DNA of 64,000 nt from Parvibaculaceae bacterium Mf 1.05b.01 (lineage in GTDB: Bacteria > Pseudomonadota > Alphaproteobacteria > Parvibaculales > Parvibaculaceae). The stretch covers positions 496,001 through 560,000 of the forward strand of contig BAOK01000001.1 of the NCBI GenBank assembly GCA_000509225.1, in the 5' to 3' direction. The notes beneath the pieces were generated by a model, which saw only the letters and a program-made list of their open reading frames with translations, was not told the origin of the DNA and ran no database searches. Shown in pieces: positions 1 to 8,603 of the stretch. The translations under genes were made by a program, and so were the position numbers. Every line of letters starts with the position of its first letter. Within the stretch, counting starts at the first letter, position 1.

Positions 1-142
1 CATTTCCGAAATGGGTGGGCCGCCTCCGCTGGGTCTTCATCTGGTCATGGGGCCGGACTTTCCGACCTTTGCGTTGAATGCATTTCAAAACCTGCAAGAA
101 GAGAAGATCGCGCTTCTGCATCTTGTGTTTGAAAAACCGTGA
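1..142 (+). CDS. Class I SAM-dependent methyltransferase, C-terminal fragment
   Basis: Only the last 46 codons are present, read in frame from base 2 to a TGA at 140-142; the gene begins outside the window. The tail contains GLHLVMGPDF followed by a short helix, which resembles the end of class I methyltransferases with a conserved G-L-H-L-x-M-G-P-D-F ending. The next gene starts 37 bases downstream on the same strand, so the two may share a transcript. The catalytic SAM-binding part cannot be seen, so the family assignment rests on this ending alone. Confidence 0.5.
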   Translation, partial: ISEMGGPPPLGLHLVMGPDFPTFALNAFQNLQEEKIALLHLVFEKP

Positions 143-179
143 TGGCTCACATGTGCTGCAAAAAGCGAAAGGAAAACCC

Positions 180-1277
180 ATGAAACCCAAGATCCTCGTG
201 ACATCGGCTGCTGGTAAAACCGGCATGGCCACCGCCCTACAATTGCTCAAAAAAGATTTTCCGGTGCGCGCTTTGGTTCATCGAAAGGATGCGCGATCAC
301 AGTTTTTGCACAAGGCAGGCGCTGAAATAGTCATCGGCGAAATGCACGACATTGACAGCCTGCGGGAAGCTTTCAAAGGATGCCAGCGGGCCTATTGGTG
401 CACTCCCGTTGAATCGCACCCACTCCACAAAATGTCGCTCTTTGCGATCGCCGCTGCTGAGGCGAAGGTTGAACATATTGTTCATCTGAGCCAATGGCTC
501 TCGTCCTCTTCCCATCCATCCCTTGCGACGCGAGAGATGTGGATGATGGATCATATCCTCGACTGGATCCCGGGAGCGACCATGACGATCAACAATACGG
601 GATGGTTTGCCGACAATTACGCATTGGTCATGCTGCCTATGGCACAACTTGGCATGATGCCGATGCCTCTGGGGGAAGGAAGGAATGCGCCGCCGTCGAA
701 CGATGATATAGCTGCCGTCAATGTAGGCGCATTGATCAACCCAGAAGACCATGCAGGTCGGACATACCGACCGACAGGTCCGGAGCTTCTGACGCCCCAG
801 GAAATCGCTGATGCATTTGGTCGGGCCTTAGGTCGGACTGTTCGGTATGACAATGCGTCGATGAAGATGTTCTTGAAAGCGCTGGCAGCGCAAAAGCGGC
901 CTGAGTTTGCCCAATCCCAACTGGCCCATTATGTGGTTGATTATCAACAGGATGCGTTTGCTCTCGGCGCTCCCACTGATGCAGTGGAAAAGGTCGGTGG
1001 ACGCCGTCCGCAAACAATGGATGAGATTGCACGCCATTATGCGCAAACCGATCCAGACGCTCGGCAGACCGTGATCAACAAGGTTCGTGCTTTTTCATTT
1101 CTGGTGAAAATCATGACGGCAACGCCGCTGGACAGAGAAAAATTTGAGAGCTCCCGGGAATTTCCAAGTTCGCGCACACCAGAATATGCAGTGAGTGATG
1201 ATGCCTGGTTAGCGGCACATCCGGACAACTCTCAATTGAGAAGTGCCAGTATTACGACCATCAATGCAGCCGAATAG
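180..1277 (+). CDS. NmrA-like NAD(P)-binding protein (atypical SDR)
   Basis: A 365-residue Rossmann-fold protein. The N-terminus has a beta strand followed by TSAAGKTG, a variant of the dinucleotide-binding glycine motif of the NmrA / NAD(P)H azoreductase-like atypical SDRs. The mid part keeps the NmrA-type HLSQW strand and an NNTGWFADN stretch where canonical SDRs have their substrate region. The ATG at 180 is preceded by GAAAGGA; a longer reading frame from 78 has no ribosome-binding site and overlaps the upstream gene. NmrA-like proteins either reduce quinones or sense the NADP redox state, and which applies here is unknown. A strong hairpin lies downstream at 1319-1348. Confidence 0.8.
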   Translation: MKPKILVTSAAGKTGMATALQLLKKDFPVRALVHRKDARSQFLHKAGAEIVIGEMHDIDSLREAFKGCQRAYWCTPVESHPLHKMSLFAIAAAEAKVEHIVHLSQWLSSSSHPSLATREMWMMDHILDWIPGATMTINNTGWFADNYALVMLPMAQLGMMPMPLGEGRNAPPSNDDIAAVNVGALINPEDHAGRTYRPTGPELLTPQEIADAFGRALGRTVRYDNASMKMFLKALAAQKRPEFAQSQLAHYVVDYQQDAFALGAPTDAVEKVGGRRPQTMDEIARHYAQTDPDARQTVINKVRAFSFLVKIMTATPLDREKFESSREFPSSRTPEYAVSDDAWLAAHPDNSQLRSASITTINAAE

Positions 1278-1318
1278 AAATCACTGCGTTGAAGCCGGTG
1301 GTGAACAAGGCAAAAAAA

Positions 1319-1348
1319 GACCGCAAGATGTGGGAGCATCTTGCGGTC
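1319..1348. terminator. Bidirectional intrinsic terminator
   Basis: A perfect 12-bp inverted repeat (GACCGCAAGATG / CATCTTGCGGTC) with a six-base loop sits between two convergent genes. An A-run at 1312-1318 becomes the U-tract for the minus-strand chemoreceptor gene, so termination is best supported in that direction; the plus-strand side lacks a clear T-run. Confidence 0.85.
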
Positions 1349-1376
1349 ACACTCGGCCGGTCTCAGAAATCCGGGA

Positions 1377-2879
1377 CTACTTCTTTGCTCCGACCTGTTT
1401 CAGGAACGTATCGACGTAACCAGTCATTTTTTCTGACTGCTCGCTGAGTTCATTTGATGCCTGACGCACCTGGTCAGCAACGCTGCTTGTTTCTTGAGCT
1501 GCTTGCATGACGCCCTGGATGTTCTGATTGACTTCCTTGGTAGACGCGCCTTGTTCTTCTACAGCAGCAGCGACTGACTCTGTGATCTCGCCCATTTTTT
1601 CAATGGTCGCCGTTACGGACTGAATCGAATCTACCGACTCACCCATACTGTTCTGGATTTCACTGATCTGCAGTGAAATGTCTTCGGTGGCTTTCGCCGT
1701 CTGGTTGGCGAGTGCCTTCACCTCAGAAGCAACAACCGCAAAACCCTTGCCGGCTTCTCCCGCGCGGGCGGCTTCGATTGTTGCGTTCAATGCCAACAGG
1801 TTGGTCTGACTAGCGATGTCCTGAATGAGTGTCACGACCTGGCCGATTTTCTGAGCGCTTTCGGATAGTTCGTTGATGGACTCATTGGACCGTTTGGCTT
1901 CTGCTACAGCATCTCGGGCAATGTCAGAAGACTGATGCACCTGGCGGGAGATTTCGGTGACCGTCGCCTCCAGCTGCTCTGTTGCTGCCGCCACAGATGA
2001 AGACTGTGCTGTTGTCTCTTCTGTGGCGCTGGACATTGTTGCAGCGCTTGCGTCCAGTTCAGTTGACGCTGATGCTACAAGGTTTGTTGCTTCGGCAACG
2101 TTGTTAGCCATTGCAATCTGATCGGTGATGACATTCCAGCTCAGCAAGGGCGCGATATAGTTGCCATCGGCGTCGTCAAGGCGTGAAACTCTCAGTGATA
2201 GGGTTTCATCACCCAACGAGATATTTGCTTCCCAGGGAAGATTGTTTGGGTCTGCCAATAATGCGCGTTGGTGCGCTGGATTTTTGTGGAAGATGTCGAT
2301 ACAGGCACCATGAAGGTCGGCGGCCTTGATCGGCAGGAGATGTTCCAACGGTGTCAGCGTATCGATGCTGGTTTTGTTCACATAGGTGATTTCCAGCGTG
2401 TCTTTGTCTGCCATCATCACATTGACAGGCATCTCATCGAGCATACGTAGCAGGCGATCGGTTTCCTGTTCTTTCAGGACCCTATCTGTCACCACGCTCC
2501 AGGTGAGGGCTGGACCAAGGTATTCGCCTTTGGCGGACATGATCGCTGTGACATAGAGGTCGAGATATTCTTCGCCCAGTCTGATCTGCGCCTTATGGGG
2601 AAGATTGCTGGCATCAGACAGGATTGCTCGCTGGTGCGCTGGGTTCTTGTGGAAGATGTCGATGGACTGCCCCATCAACTCAGACACAGGGCAGGGGAGC
2701 AGATGCTCAACCTTGGCCAGCTCTTCGCTTGTGTTGGTGTTGAAATAGTCGATCCGGAAATCGTCATGCATGTCGCAAGTCATCACTGCGACAGGTAGCG
2801 ATTCGACGATTGACTTGAATGTGTCGATGTTTGCTTTGGATTTGCCGAGAGACGGCGGGATGATTGCTTGAATGTTCAT
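1377..2879 (-). CDS. Soluble methyl-accepting chemotaxis protein with tandem PAS domains
   Basis: A 500-residue chemoreceptor without any transmembrane segment. Two PAS modules occupy about residues 20-130 and 145-260 and carry the same block, [13 protein letters not shown], showing internal duplication. The C-terminal half is the MCP signalling hairpin, with the conserved tip [19 protein letters not shown] and the flanking GKGFAVVA. It should form a cytoplasmic array with CheA/CheW and sense an intracellular ligand or redox state, but no cofactor is evident. The ATG at 2879 follows GGGGAAAA; a frame running on to 3077 is AT-rich and unlike protein. No che genes are adjacent; a CheZ lies at 22.2-23.1 kb. 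Confidence 0.93.
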   Translation of the reverse strand: MNIQAIIPPSLGKSKANIDTFKSIVESLPVAVMTCDMHDDFRIDYFNTNTSEELAKVEHLLPCPVSELMGQSIDIFHKNPAHQRAILSDASNLPHKAQIRLGEEYLDLYVTAIMSAKGEYLGPALTWSVVTDRVLKEQETDRLLRMLDEMPVNVMMADKDTLEITYVNKTSIDTLTPLEHLLPIKAADLHGACIDIFHKNPAHQRALLADPNNLPWEANISLGDETLSLRVSRLDDADGNYIAPLLSWNVITDQIAMANNVAEATNLVASASTELDASAATMSSATEETTAQSSSVAAATEQLEATVTEISRQVHQSSDIARDAVAEAKRSNESINELSESAQKIGQVVTLIQDIASQTNLLALNATIEAARAGEAGKGFAVVASEVKALANQTAKATEDISLQISEIQNSMGESVDSIQSVTATIEKMGEITESVAAAVEEQGASTKEVNQNIQGVMQAAQETSSVADQVRQASNELSEQSEKMTGYVDTFLKQVGAKK

Positions 2880-3258
2880 TTTTCCCCAAACCCCTTGTAT
2901 TGACCCGCAGGCCCTGATGAGTATTCCATTCGATCTAATTTTTCCGTTTTGGAACCATCGAAGGTACTGGTTAATCTGAGGTGAACTAATCAAATAAAAA
3001 TTCAAAGTGTATTTTGTAAAACTTTCATTTCTTGTATTTTCATTTGGTAAAAGCAATATTTCTATATGTGAATTCAAGTATTTATATCTATCGTTTTAAG
3101 TGATTCAGTCCGTTAGGCTTAGTTCTGAAATTCTTTCATTGCTACTTACCGGAAAGAAAGCCCCGCCCTACGCGTAGAAATATTTCGATTTATTGGCGTA
3201 GCGCTTATTTGCGATAATATGCGATCAGGTTTGTTGCTTTGGAATATGGGGTTGGCCG
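2880..3258. other. AT-rich divergent intergenic region
   Basis: This 379-bp spacer separates the chemoreceptor and the XRE regulator and is clearly richer in A+T than its neighbours. It must hold both promoters. It contains a weak CtrA-like site, TTAA-N7-TGAAC, at 2971-2986 (one mismatch to TTAA-N7-TTAAC) and phased TGCGAT repeats at 3220-3235. I see no RNA gene or convincing short ORF. Confidence 0.6.
3220..3235. promoter_or_regulatory. Phased TGCGAT repeats, candidate operator of the XRE gene
   Basis: Two copies of TGCGAT start exactly 10 bp apart (3220 and 3230), so they lie on the same DNA face, ending 23 bp before the GTG start of the XRE-family regulator. Such placement fits autoregulation, but this is inference. 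Confidence 0.35.
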
Positions 3259-3714
3259 GTGAGCGAAGAAGCATCTATTGCGGCGCTAGGAGCGCGGCTT
3301 CGAGAAGTGCGAAGCGCTATGGGCCTTAACGCGTCCAAGATGGCTGCTTTGTGGAAACTCGAGCGAAAAACCTGGGAACGTTACGAGCATGGCGAGGGGG
3401 TCCCTAAGGCTACCGTCCTCATAGACCTCGTAAAGCGCGGCGTAAATGCCAAGTGGTTGCTGACCGGCGAAGGAACACTTGCCGGTTCTGGTGCGAGCGT
3501 GACCGCCGGAGATCCAGCGGCCACACGCGTTGCCATCTATAACGTCGCTTACCTGCTCGCGCAGGAAAGCCCGCGGATCAATCTCGACCCGGAAGACTTT
3601 GCTCTGACGTTTCAGGACTTGTTTGATCAACTGCAACAGCAGGAAGAGGAGCAACAGGACGAGCAGGTGGCCTCACTTGCTGTCCAGCGCCTTCTTCGCG
3701 AAGGCGGCGGTTGA
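3259..3714 (+). CDS. XRE-family (Cro/CI-like) transcriptional regulator
   Basis: A 151-residue protein with an N-terminal helix-turn-helix at about residues 8-70 (LGARLREVR, then KMAALWKLERKTWERYEHG) and the phage-repressor-like ending NAKWLLTGEG. The rest is a helical tail rich in glutamine and glutamate, probably for oligomerisation. No S24 protease domain is present, so SOS-type self-cleavage is not expected. The start is GTG at 3259; no in-frame ATG lies near. The last 137 bp overlap the GNAT gene on the opposite strand. The target is unknown; autoregulation through the upstream repeats is plausible. Confidence 0.82.
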   Translation: MSEEASIAALGARLREVRSAMGLNASKMAALWKLERKTWERYEHGEGVPKATVLIDLVKRGVNAKWLLTGEGTLAGSGASVTAGDPAATRVAIYNVAYLLAQESPRINLDPEDFALTFQDLFDQLQQQEEEQQDEQVASLAVQRLLREGGG

Positions 3715-4243
3715 TCGCGGTATAGAAGATTTCAGGCGAGTCGGGTGCCAAATACCCAACCTCAGGAATGGCGACGCCAGCGATGACACGGTCCCTGTGG
3801 ACAGCTTCCGCAAAGCCAATGGCTTTGTAGGTATGCCTGAATTGGTTCTCTTTGAACGCCCAAAGACATGTCGGCCACAGGTCCCTTTTCACCAGAAACT
3901 GGATCATTCGGTCAAACAACATGAAACCAATAGCTTTCCCGCGATAGTCCTTGCGGAAGTAAATTGCGTGCATCTCGCCTTTTGCTTCTGGCAGATCAGG
4001 GTCGTCGCATCGGCGGCAGTTTGAGAAGCCGACCAGAACGTCACCATCCCAGGCAGTTAGGATCAGGTGATCTGGGTCCGGGTTGCTCAAGATTTCCAAC
4101 CACTCTTCATATCGATAGGCATAAGATCTATTCACATGGACTGAGTCAGGCATGAAGGTGTAGGTATCTCTCCAGCTGTCCACATGTAGCCGCGTGATTG
4201 CGGCAACATCGTCGATTGTCGCGGAACGGATATCAAAGGTCAT
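3578..4243 (-). CDS. GNAT-family N-acetyltransferase
   Basis: A 221-residue protein. The first ~175 residues are a GNAT fold: LHVDSWRDTY at the N-terminal helix, then the acetyl-CoA-binding FRKDYRGKAIG. The ATG at 4243 has AAGGAG upstream. The final ~45 residues are proline- and alanine-rich, lack family resemblance and are encoded opposite the XRE coding region, so they look like an extension acquired by stop-codon loss. The substrate is unknown. Confidence 0.85.
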   Translation of the reverse strand: MTFDIRSATIDDVAAITRLHVDSWRDTYTFMPDSVHVNRSYAYRYEEWLEILSNPDPDHLILTAWDGDVLVGFSNCRRCDDPDLPEAKGEMHAIYFRKDYRGKAIGFMLFDRMIQFLVKRDLWPTCLWAFKENQFRHTYKAIGFAEAVHRDRVIAGVAIPEVGYLAPDSPEIFYTAINRRLREEGAGQQVRPPARPVAPLPAVAVDQTSPETSEQSLPGRD

Positions 4244-4302
4244 TTGGTATACTCCTTGGTCATTGCGCGGAATGCGCAAATGGGGGAGTATGGTAGAGTG
4301 AA

Positions 4303-4710
4303 ATGTGTGGTTTGGGAGGAAAGATGCTGGACGCCGGGATGCAGGCGCGCGGCAAGGCGCATATGGCGAGGGTGCTGGGTAAGCCTCAGTATCCGCGTAA
4401 TCGGCTGATCTTGTTGGGCATGGCGTTTCTGGCGGCGTCAGCTGGGCTAAGTTATTTTGTTTGGCCGGAAGCGCCGGGCGATGACCAGCTCGGACGACTC
4501 ACGGTTCTTTCCGCTTGCCAAGAACGAACGCCAGGGCAGGCGTGGCTGGAGGCTCGATCGGCCGCGGGCGCAGAAGGTGCGCAACTCACAGCGGGTCAAC
4601 GTCGGGCCGCGATGGACTATCTATTGGGTGGCGAGCATGCCGTCGGATGTGAGAGTCTGGGAAGCCCAGACGGTGATGGGGAACCGCTCGCTTTTTCTGA
4701 AGGCGACTAA
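4303..4710 (+). CDS. Small single-pass membrane protein, function unknown
   Basis: Up to 135 residues, with one hydrophobic segment (about residues 35-52, LILLGMAFLAASAGLSYFVW) after a basic N-terminus, then a soluble alanine-rich part with two cysteines. This predicts an N-in single-span topology. The start is uncertain: ATG codons at 4303, 4324 and 4339 are all possible, and a GGGAGGA at 4314-4320 sits too close to 4324 and rather far from 4339. The last 90 bp overlap the convergent Cache gene. I do not recognise the family; the start of the gene looks protein-like but it could be spurious. Confidence 0.5.
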   Translation: MCGLGGKMLDAGMQARGKAHMARVLGKPQYPRNRLILLGMAFLAASAGLSYFVWPEAPGDDQLGRLTVLSACQERTPGQAWLEARSAAGAEGAQLTAGQRRAAMDYLLGGEHAVGCESLGSPDGDGEPLAFSEGD

Positions 4711-5421
4711 CATCCGGAAATTGGGTCGTTCATAGATAAACGTTCCCCGGCGCTCTGGCTTAGCTTGAAGAATCTGGCGGACTTCGTCGTGGATAGGGGC
4801 CCTGGCGGGCGATGCTGTCACAATGTCCCCACTAGTATTCACAATAGCTCCACCACAAGACGCACTGACATCTCGGCACCAATCCAACGAGTCTCTTAGT
4901 TTTCTCGGATCGACAATGGCAGTCAAAACTCCATTGAGCGCGGGTTTGTAGGTTGATATCGGAACAAACGGCACGCCGCTTGTTCTGCCGATAACGCGCG
5001 CGCCTAAAATGAGGCCATTGCTTGTCATGGCTTGTTGGAAGTATTGCCTCTCACCAACATTGATATTCGGTGCTGGGAACGAAAATGCGTCGTGACGGAT
5101 GGCGCCATCCTCGCTGACAACGAGGATTGAGCGCACACCGTCGAGGCGGTCTGTCGTCGCTTTCAACTCGGCATGAGTCAGAAAGTCTGGTGGGTGCGCT
5201 TCGCTCATAAATGTCGTCAGGTAATCAAATGCGAACGAAATAGAGGTCGCGAGTGATTCAGCCTCATCGAGAGCATTTTCAGCCGCCTCGATCGTGTCCC
5301 GCTCAATCTGCGCCTCGTCTGGGACGGCCTCGTATTCTGCCTCTGCGGAAGACGTTGAGGGCAGCACGAACAAAATGAGAGCAGCGGTAGCCGCAGCAAG
5401 ATTCAGGTTGAAACGGTTCAT
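4621..5421 (-). CDS. Secreted stand-alone Cache-domain protein
   Basis: A 266-residue protein with a Sec signal peptide ending near residue 26 (VLPSTSSAEA). The mature part resembles the extracytoplasmic dCache sensor of chemoreceptors and diguanylate cyclases: SILVVSEDG, then a GERQYFQQA helix, then a GARVIGRTSGVPFVPIS strand and a GVLTAIVDP turn. No transmembrane anchor or output domain follows, so it would be a periplasmic ligand-binding protein by itself. Residues 30-60 form a helical, acidic coiled region. The two cysteines near residue 190 (DWCRDVSASCGG) could form a disulfide. A missing partner receptor, or a transport-type role, is possible. Confidence 0.7.
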   Translation of the reverse strand: MNRFNLNLAAATAALILFVLPSTSSAEAEYEAVPDEAQIERDTIEAAENALDEAESLATSISFAFDYLTTFMSEAHPPDFLTHAELKATTDRLDGVRSILVVSEDGAIRHDAFSFPAPNINVGERQYFQQAMTSNGLILGARVIGRTSGVPFVPISTYKPALNGVLTAIVDPRKLRDSLDWCRDVSASCGGAIVNTSGDIVTASPARAPIHDEVRQILQAKPERRGTFIYERPNFRMLVAFRKSERFPITVWASQTLTSDGMLATQ

Positions 5422-5582
5422 CTCTTCACCATCGGCGTTTGCCCAGCGGACAGGCTGGCTGGTTTTCTAAGTTCACCGTTTTATCATAGAGCGATAGACC
5501 GCAAACTCCAATAGGAAGAACGTCGGCCGACTCAGCGTTTTTCCTCCATGGTAAAATTAACCGGCTCACTCGGATTAAACAA

Positions 5583-5600
5583 GACAAACCCCTGTTTGTC
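5583..5600 (-). terminator. Terminator hairpin after the DUF3604 gene
   Basis: Read on the minus strand, the DUF3604 stop codon is followed at once by GACAAAC-AGGG-GTTTGTC and then TTGTTT, a 7-bp stem with a four-base loop and a short T-rich tail. Confidence 0.6.
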
Positions 5601-7526
5601 CTATGGCTTGTACCAAATAGGCGAGGAGTAGGCCCGTTCTTGAATCGTTGCGGGTCCCTCAAAAGGTGTCGCGAAGCCCAGTGCCATAGCGTCAAGCTGT
5701 GAGTGGCGGATCGTCGGTATCTGCAGGACCCGGACGTAATAAAACGCCTTCTGAGCAGGATCGAAGGTGGGATCGGTCCAAAGCGAGGAGAACTCGGCGG
5801 CTCCAATGTCATTCGTATAGGTGCCGGTTGACGTGTCCACAGTGTTTCCAACTGCCGGGATTTTGCCGTTGGCGTCAGCTACGCGGCCGTCTGACCAGAT
5901 CACATCAAAGACTTTTTCCTGCGCTTTGCCGCTCGCGTCCAGCCAACCCTTGACGACCTGTACTCTGTCGAGGTTGGCCCCTTCTGGATCTTTTGTGGCG
6001 CGGATGAGCAGTTGGACGGGCGCACCTGTTTCTGGCGCGCTTGTCAGATCTCCCCCCATGGGGACACCCTCGGTGTAACCGATTTCTGCAAGATCATCTG
6101 CGCTTTCAGAGCCCTCGGCGAAACCCCATCCTCCAAAGACGCGAAGAGCGATCCGAGACCCGGTTGTGGCGTAAACTTCTTTGCGGGTGAAGGCTTCAAA
6201 GATCGACTCGCGGGTGTTCTCTTCCGCCCAAACTGCCGCAAGACCGGAGGCTGACATGTTCCATCCATTGAAGTCCACAGTGCCGGACCCTTCAACAGTA
6301 TCGCGTTTGTTTTCCGGTATGGAATCGATGCCGACTTTGCCCCAGAAATTGGGCTCCTCTGAGGAGGCGACGCTGGTGTGGCTGTCGGTTGAGCCGATCA
6401 TGCCGAACTGGAACGGGTTGACGCCGATGCGCTCTTCAATCTCAAGTCCCCGCATCAGCGCGGTGCGGGCATAGTCGCCCACCGCCGGTGTGTAGTTCAG
6501 GTTTGCCGGGCTCGCCTGGAGATAGAACTCGAACTGTTCGAAGTCGGCAAACTCGTCATTTGGTGACAGGGCAGGGTGCGTTTCACTGTCGCCTTTGAAC
6601 TGAGTGACTTCTGCGACGGGTTCCCACTCCATGCGTGTGCGCGCATAGTCAGCTGTGATGTCCTCTCCGCGAATGGTCCGATCCGCAAACATGTAGCCTT
6701 TGGACAGGTTTGAGTTGTGGGGAATGGACAGGAAGCGAGCACTGGTGGCTTGTGTCAGGGCATCCAGGCCCGCCCAGAGATCTTCTGGGTAGGGATTGTC
6801 ATCGGATCCGACCGGATCGATGGTGGCGGCTTCTTCACCGTCGAGAGTGGACATGACGACGCGGTGCAGGTTCACACCATTGGCTGTCTGGGTCCATTCC
6901 CAGCCGATGATGGGGGTGAATACGCCAGGTTCATAGTGCGCATCTGCGGCAGCGACTGACTTGGCCCACATGCTTGCGGACATTTCGTGGATCGTTTCAA
7001 GTGGAATGAGCTGTGTGAGCGCATTGACCAATCCAACTTTCGGGCCGACTGTTAGAGGGTCAGTTGTGTCGCCAGGTGAGATCAAGGGAGTTGCCATTCG
7101 GGCGCGAAAGTTCGAGGTGCCTTCGACGGGATCTTGAATTGACCCTCTGAAGCGTTCCAGAAAGAACGCTGAGATCCACCGTTGCCAAAACCAGGAGCCG
7201 GAGAGGTCAGGGTCTTCGGCATAGATTTGGCCTAGTACGCCCAGTCCTTCTGCGTGGTCGGCGATCACTAGAAAATCGAGAGGACGGTTGAGCTGCACGC
7301 GCGTCCTGTTGAACGGGTGGACGACAGGCTCTCCCTTTGCCAGACGATAGGCGGTGTCTGGATCAGCGTCTCTATTGCCCGCCATAAAGGCGTCTGTGGA
7401 ATAGGAAGTGTGGAGGTGCGTGTCGCCCCACAGAAGCTGCGTGTCTGCTGCCATTGCGGATGCGCCCATCAGCACGCTGGTGCTAACGCCGAGTGCGAGT
7501 GCTTTCTTAAGTGTTTTCACGACCAT
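5601..7526 (-). CDS. Secreted DUF3604 protein (PHP-like metallohydrolase)
   Basis: About 641 residues with a signal peptide (LALGVSTSVLMGASAMAAD). The mature protein opens with LLWGDTHLHTSYSTDAF and continues with DFLVIADHAEGLG, ISIPHNSNLSKG-type and GMIGSTDSHTS motifs. This spacing of histidines and aspartates matches DUF3604 proteins, whose fold resembles PHP phosphoesterases that bind several metal ions. The natural substrate is unknown. The ATG at 7526 abuts GGGGAG; a GTG at 7520 would have better spacing, giving a protein two residues shorter. A terminator follows, and two inverted repeats lie upstream. Confidence 0.88.
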   Translation of the reverse strand: MVVKTLKKALALGVSTSVLMGASAMAADTQLLWGDTHLHTSYSTDAFMAGNRDADPDTAYRLAKGEPVVHPFNRTRVQLNRPLDFLVIADHAEGLGVLGQIYAEDPDLSGSWFWQRWISAFFLERFRGSIQDPVEGTSNFRARMATPLISPGDTTDPLTVGPKVGLVNALTQLIPLETIHEMSASMWAKSVAAADAHYEPGVFTPIIGWEWTQTANGVNLHRVVMSTLDGEEAATIDPVGSDDNPYPEDLWAGLDALTQATSARFLSIPHNSNLSKGYMFADRTIRGEDITADYARTRMEWEPVAEVTQFKGDSETHPALSPNDEFADFEQFEFYLQASPANLNYTPAVGDYARTALMRGLEIEERIGVNPFQFGMIGSTDSHTSVASSEEPNFWGKVGIDSIPENKRDTVEGSGTVDFNGWNMSASGLAAVWAEENTRESIFEAFTRKEVYATTGSRIALRVFGGWGFAEGSESADDLAEIGYTEGVPMGGDLTSAPETGAPVQLLIRATKDPEGANLDRVQVVKGWLDASGKAQEKVFDVIWSDGRVADANGKIPAVGNTVDTSTGTYTNDIGAAEFSSLWTDPTFDPAQKAFYYVRVLQIPTIRHSQLDAMALGFATPFEGPATIQERAYSSPIWYKP

Positions 7527-7564
7527 CTCCCCAATTGTTCGCGTGAAACAGATACCATGTCCGC

Positions 7565-7584
7565 AAAGAGGTTTTTGCCTCTTT
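7565..7584. promoter_or_regulatory. Inverted repeat AAAGAGG-N6-CCTCTTT
   Basis: A perfect 7-bp inverted repeat with a six-base centre lies 39-58 bp upstream of the DUF3604 start codon. It may be part of the leader RNA or a second operator beside the repeat at 7592-7610. Confidence 0.4.
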
Positions 7585-7591
7585 CTATATT

Positions 7592-7610
7592 TATTCCGCG
7601 AAGCGGAATA
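7592..7610. promoter_or_regulatory. Palindromic operator candidate TATTCCGC-GAA-GCGGAATA
   Basis: Perfect 8-bp arms flank a three-base centre, 66 bp upstream of the DUF3604 start and in the divergent spacer with the methyltransferase at 7767. TTCCGC-N3-GCGGAA repeats are typical of dimeric regulators such as the IclR type; the regulator itself is not next door, so the assignment is inference. Confidence 0.5.
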
Positions 7611-7766
7611 TTGGGTGATGGTTCGGGCTGTCGAATAACTTTTCATTTTTCTCACCAGGACCCTTTTTGCGACTCGTTCTAAACACCATATGTTCAGGCT
7701 GAACAGCAGCTCCGATGAGCAGGCTTGAGAGATGGTAAGAACAAAAACAAAGGCGGGGATAAGTTC

Positions 7767-8603
7767 ATGTTGGAAATCAATCAGAATCAGAAAGAATTTT
7801 GGAACGGACCTGGTGGCGAGGCTTGGGTGACGGGTCAGGAAACGCTTGATGCAGCCATGCGACCTGTCACAGAGGTGCTTCTAAAGGCGGCCGCTGTCAC
7901 ATCAACAGACCGCGTAACCGATATTGGCTGTGGCACCGGCGAAACTACCATTGAAATCGCAAAGCATGCGGCGTCTGCCCTTGGCGTTGACGTTTCTGCT
8001 CCGATGCTTGCTCTTGCAACAAGTCGGGCTGAACAGGCTGGGCTGGCCAATGTCCAGTTTGAGCAGCGAGACGTGCAAACCGCAAAGCTGCAACCTGATA
8101 CAACGCTCGCCATGTCCCGCTTCGGGGTGATGTTTTTCGAAGACCCGGTTGCGGCCTTCGCCAATATCCGCGCCCAGATGACCAGCGACGGACGCTTGTG
8201 TTTTGCTTGTTGGAAGACGCCCCGCGAAAACACCTGGGTAAGCCTGCCTATGTCTATCGTGCGCCAGCACGTTCAAGACGACACGCCACCGGACCCCCAT
8301 GCGCCGGGCCCGTTTGCCTTTGCTGATGATTCCCGTGTGCGATCTATCCTTGACGATGCAGGATGGAAAGATATCGATTTGGTGCCGGTCGACTTTGATA
8401 TGGCCTGGGGGGACTCGCCGGAGGCAGCGGCTCACGGGCTGATAGAACGAGGCCCGCTGCGCCGGATATTCGTCGGTGATCCCTCCATCACTGAAGAAAC
8501 CAAGCAGGCCACCATCAAGGGCATCCAGGAAGCCTTGCCTCCGTCCAACGGGGGAATCTTCCTCAAAGGAGCGATTTGGATCGTCACCGCAAAAGCAAGC
8601 TAA
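7767..8603 (+). CDS. Class I SAM-dependent methyltransferase (UbiE-like)
   Basis: A 278-residue methyltransferase. SAM-binding motif I is VTDIGCGTGETT (about residues 52-63), followed by the acidic motif II in LGVDVSAPML and a SRFGVMFF motif IV-like strand; a post-I YafO-like insertion is absent. The N-terminus FWNGPGGEAWV is typical of a group of alphaproteobacterial methyltransferases annotated with ubiquinone-type enzymes. The ATG at 7767 has GGCGGGG seven bases upstream, which favours it over an in-frame start at 7725. The acceptor is unknown. The reductase at 8667 follows on the same strand. Confidence 0.88.
   Translation: MLEINQNQKEFWNGPGGEAWVTGQETLDAAMRPVTEVLLKAAAVTSTDRVTDIGCGTGETTIEIAKHAASALGVDVSAPMLALATSRAEQAGLANVQFEQRDVQTAKLQPDTTLAMSRFGVMFFEDPVAAFANIRAQMTSDGRLCFACWKTPRENTWVSLPMSIVRQHVQDDTPPDPHAPGPFAFADDSRVRSILDDAGWKDIDLVPVDFDMAWGDSPEAAAHGLIERGPLRRIFVGDPSITEETKQATIKGIQEALPPSNGGIFLKGAIWIVTAKAS

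Noticed and set aside
7317-7682. Plus-strand frame over the DUF3604 N-terminus and promoter
   Set aside because: It crosses a signal-peptide coding region and the operator repeats, and lacks codon logic.
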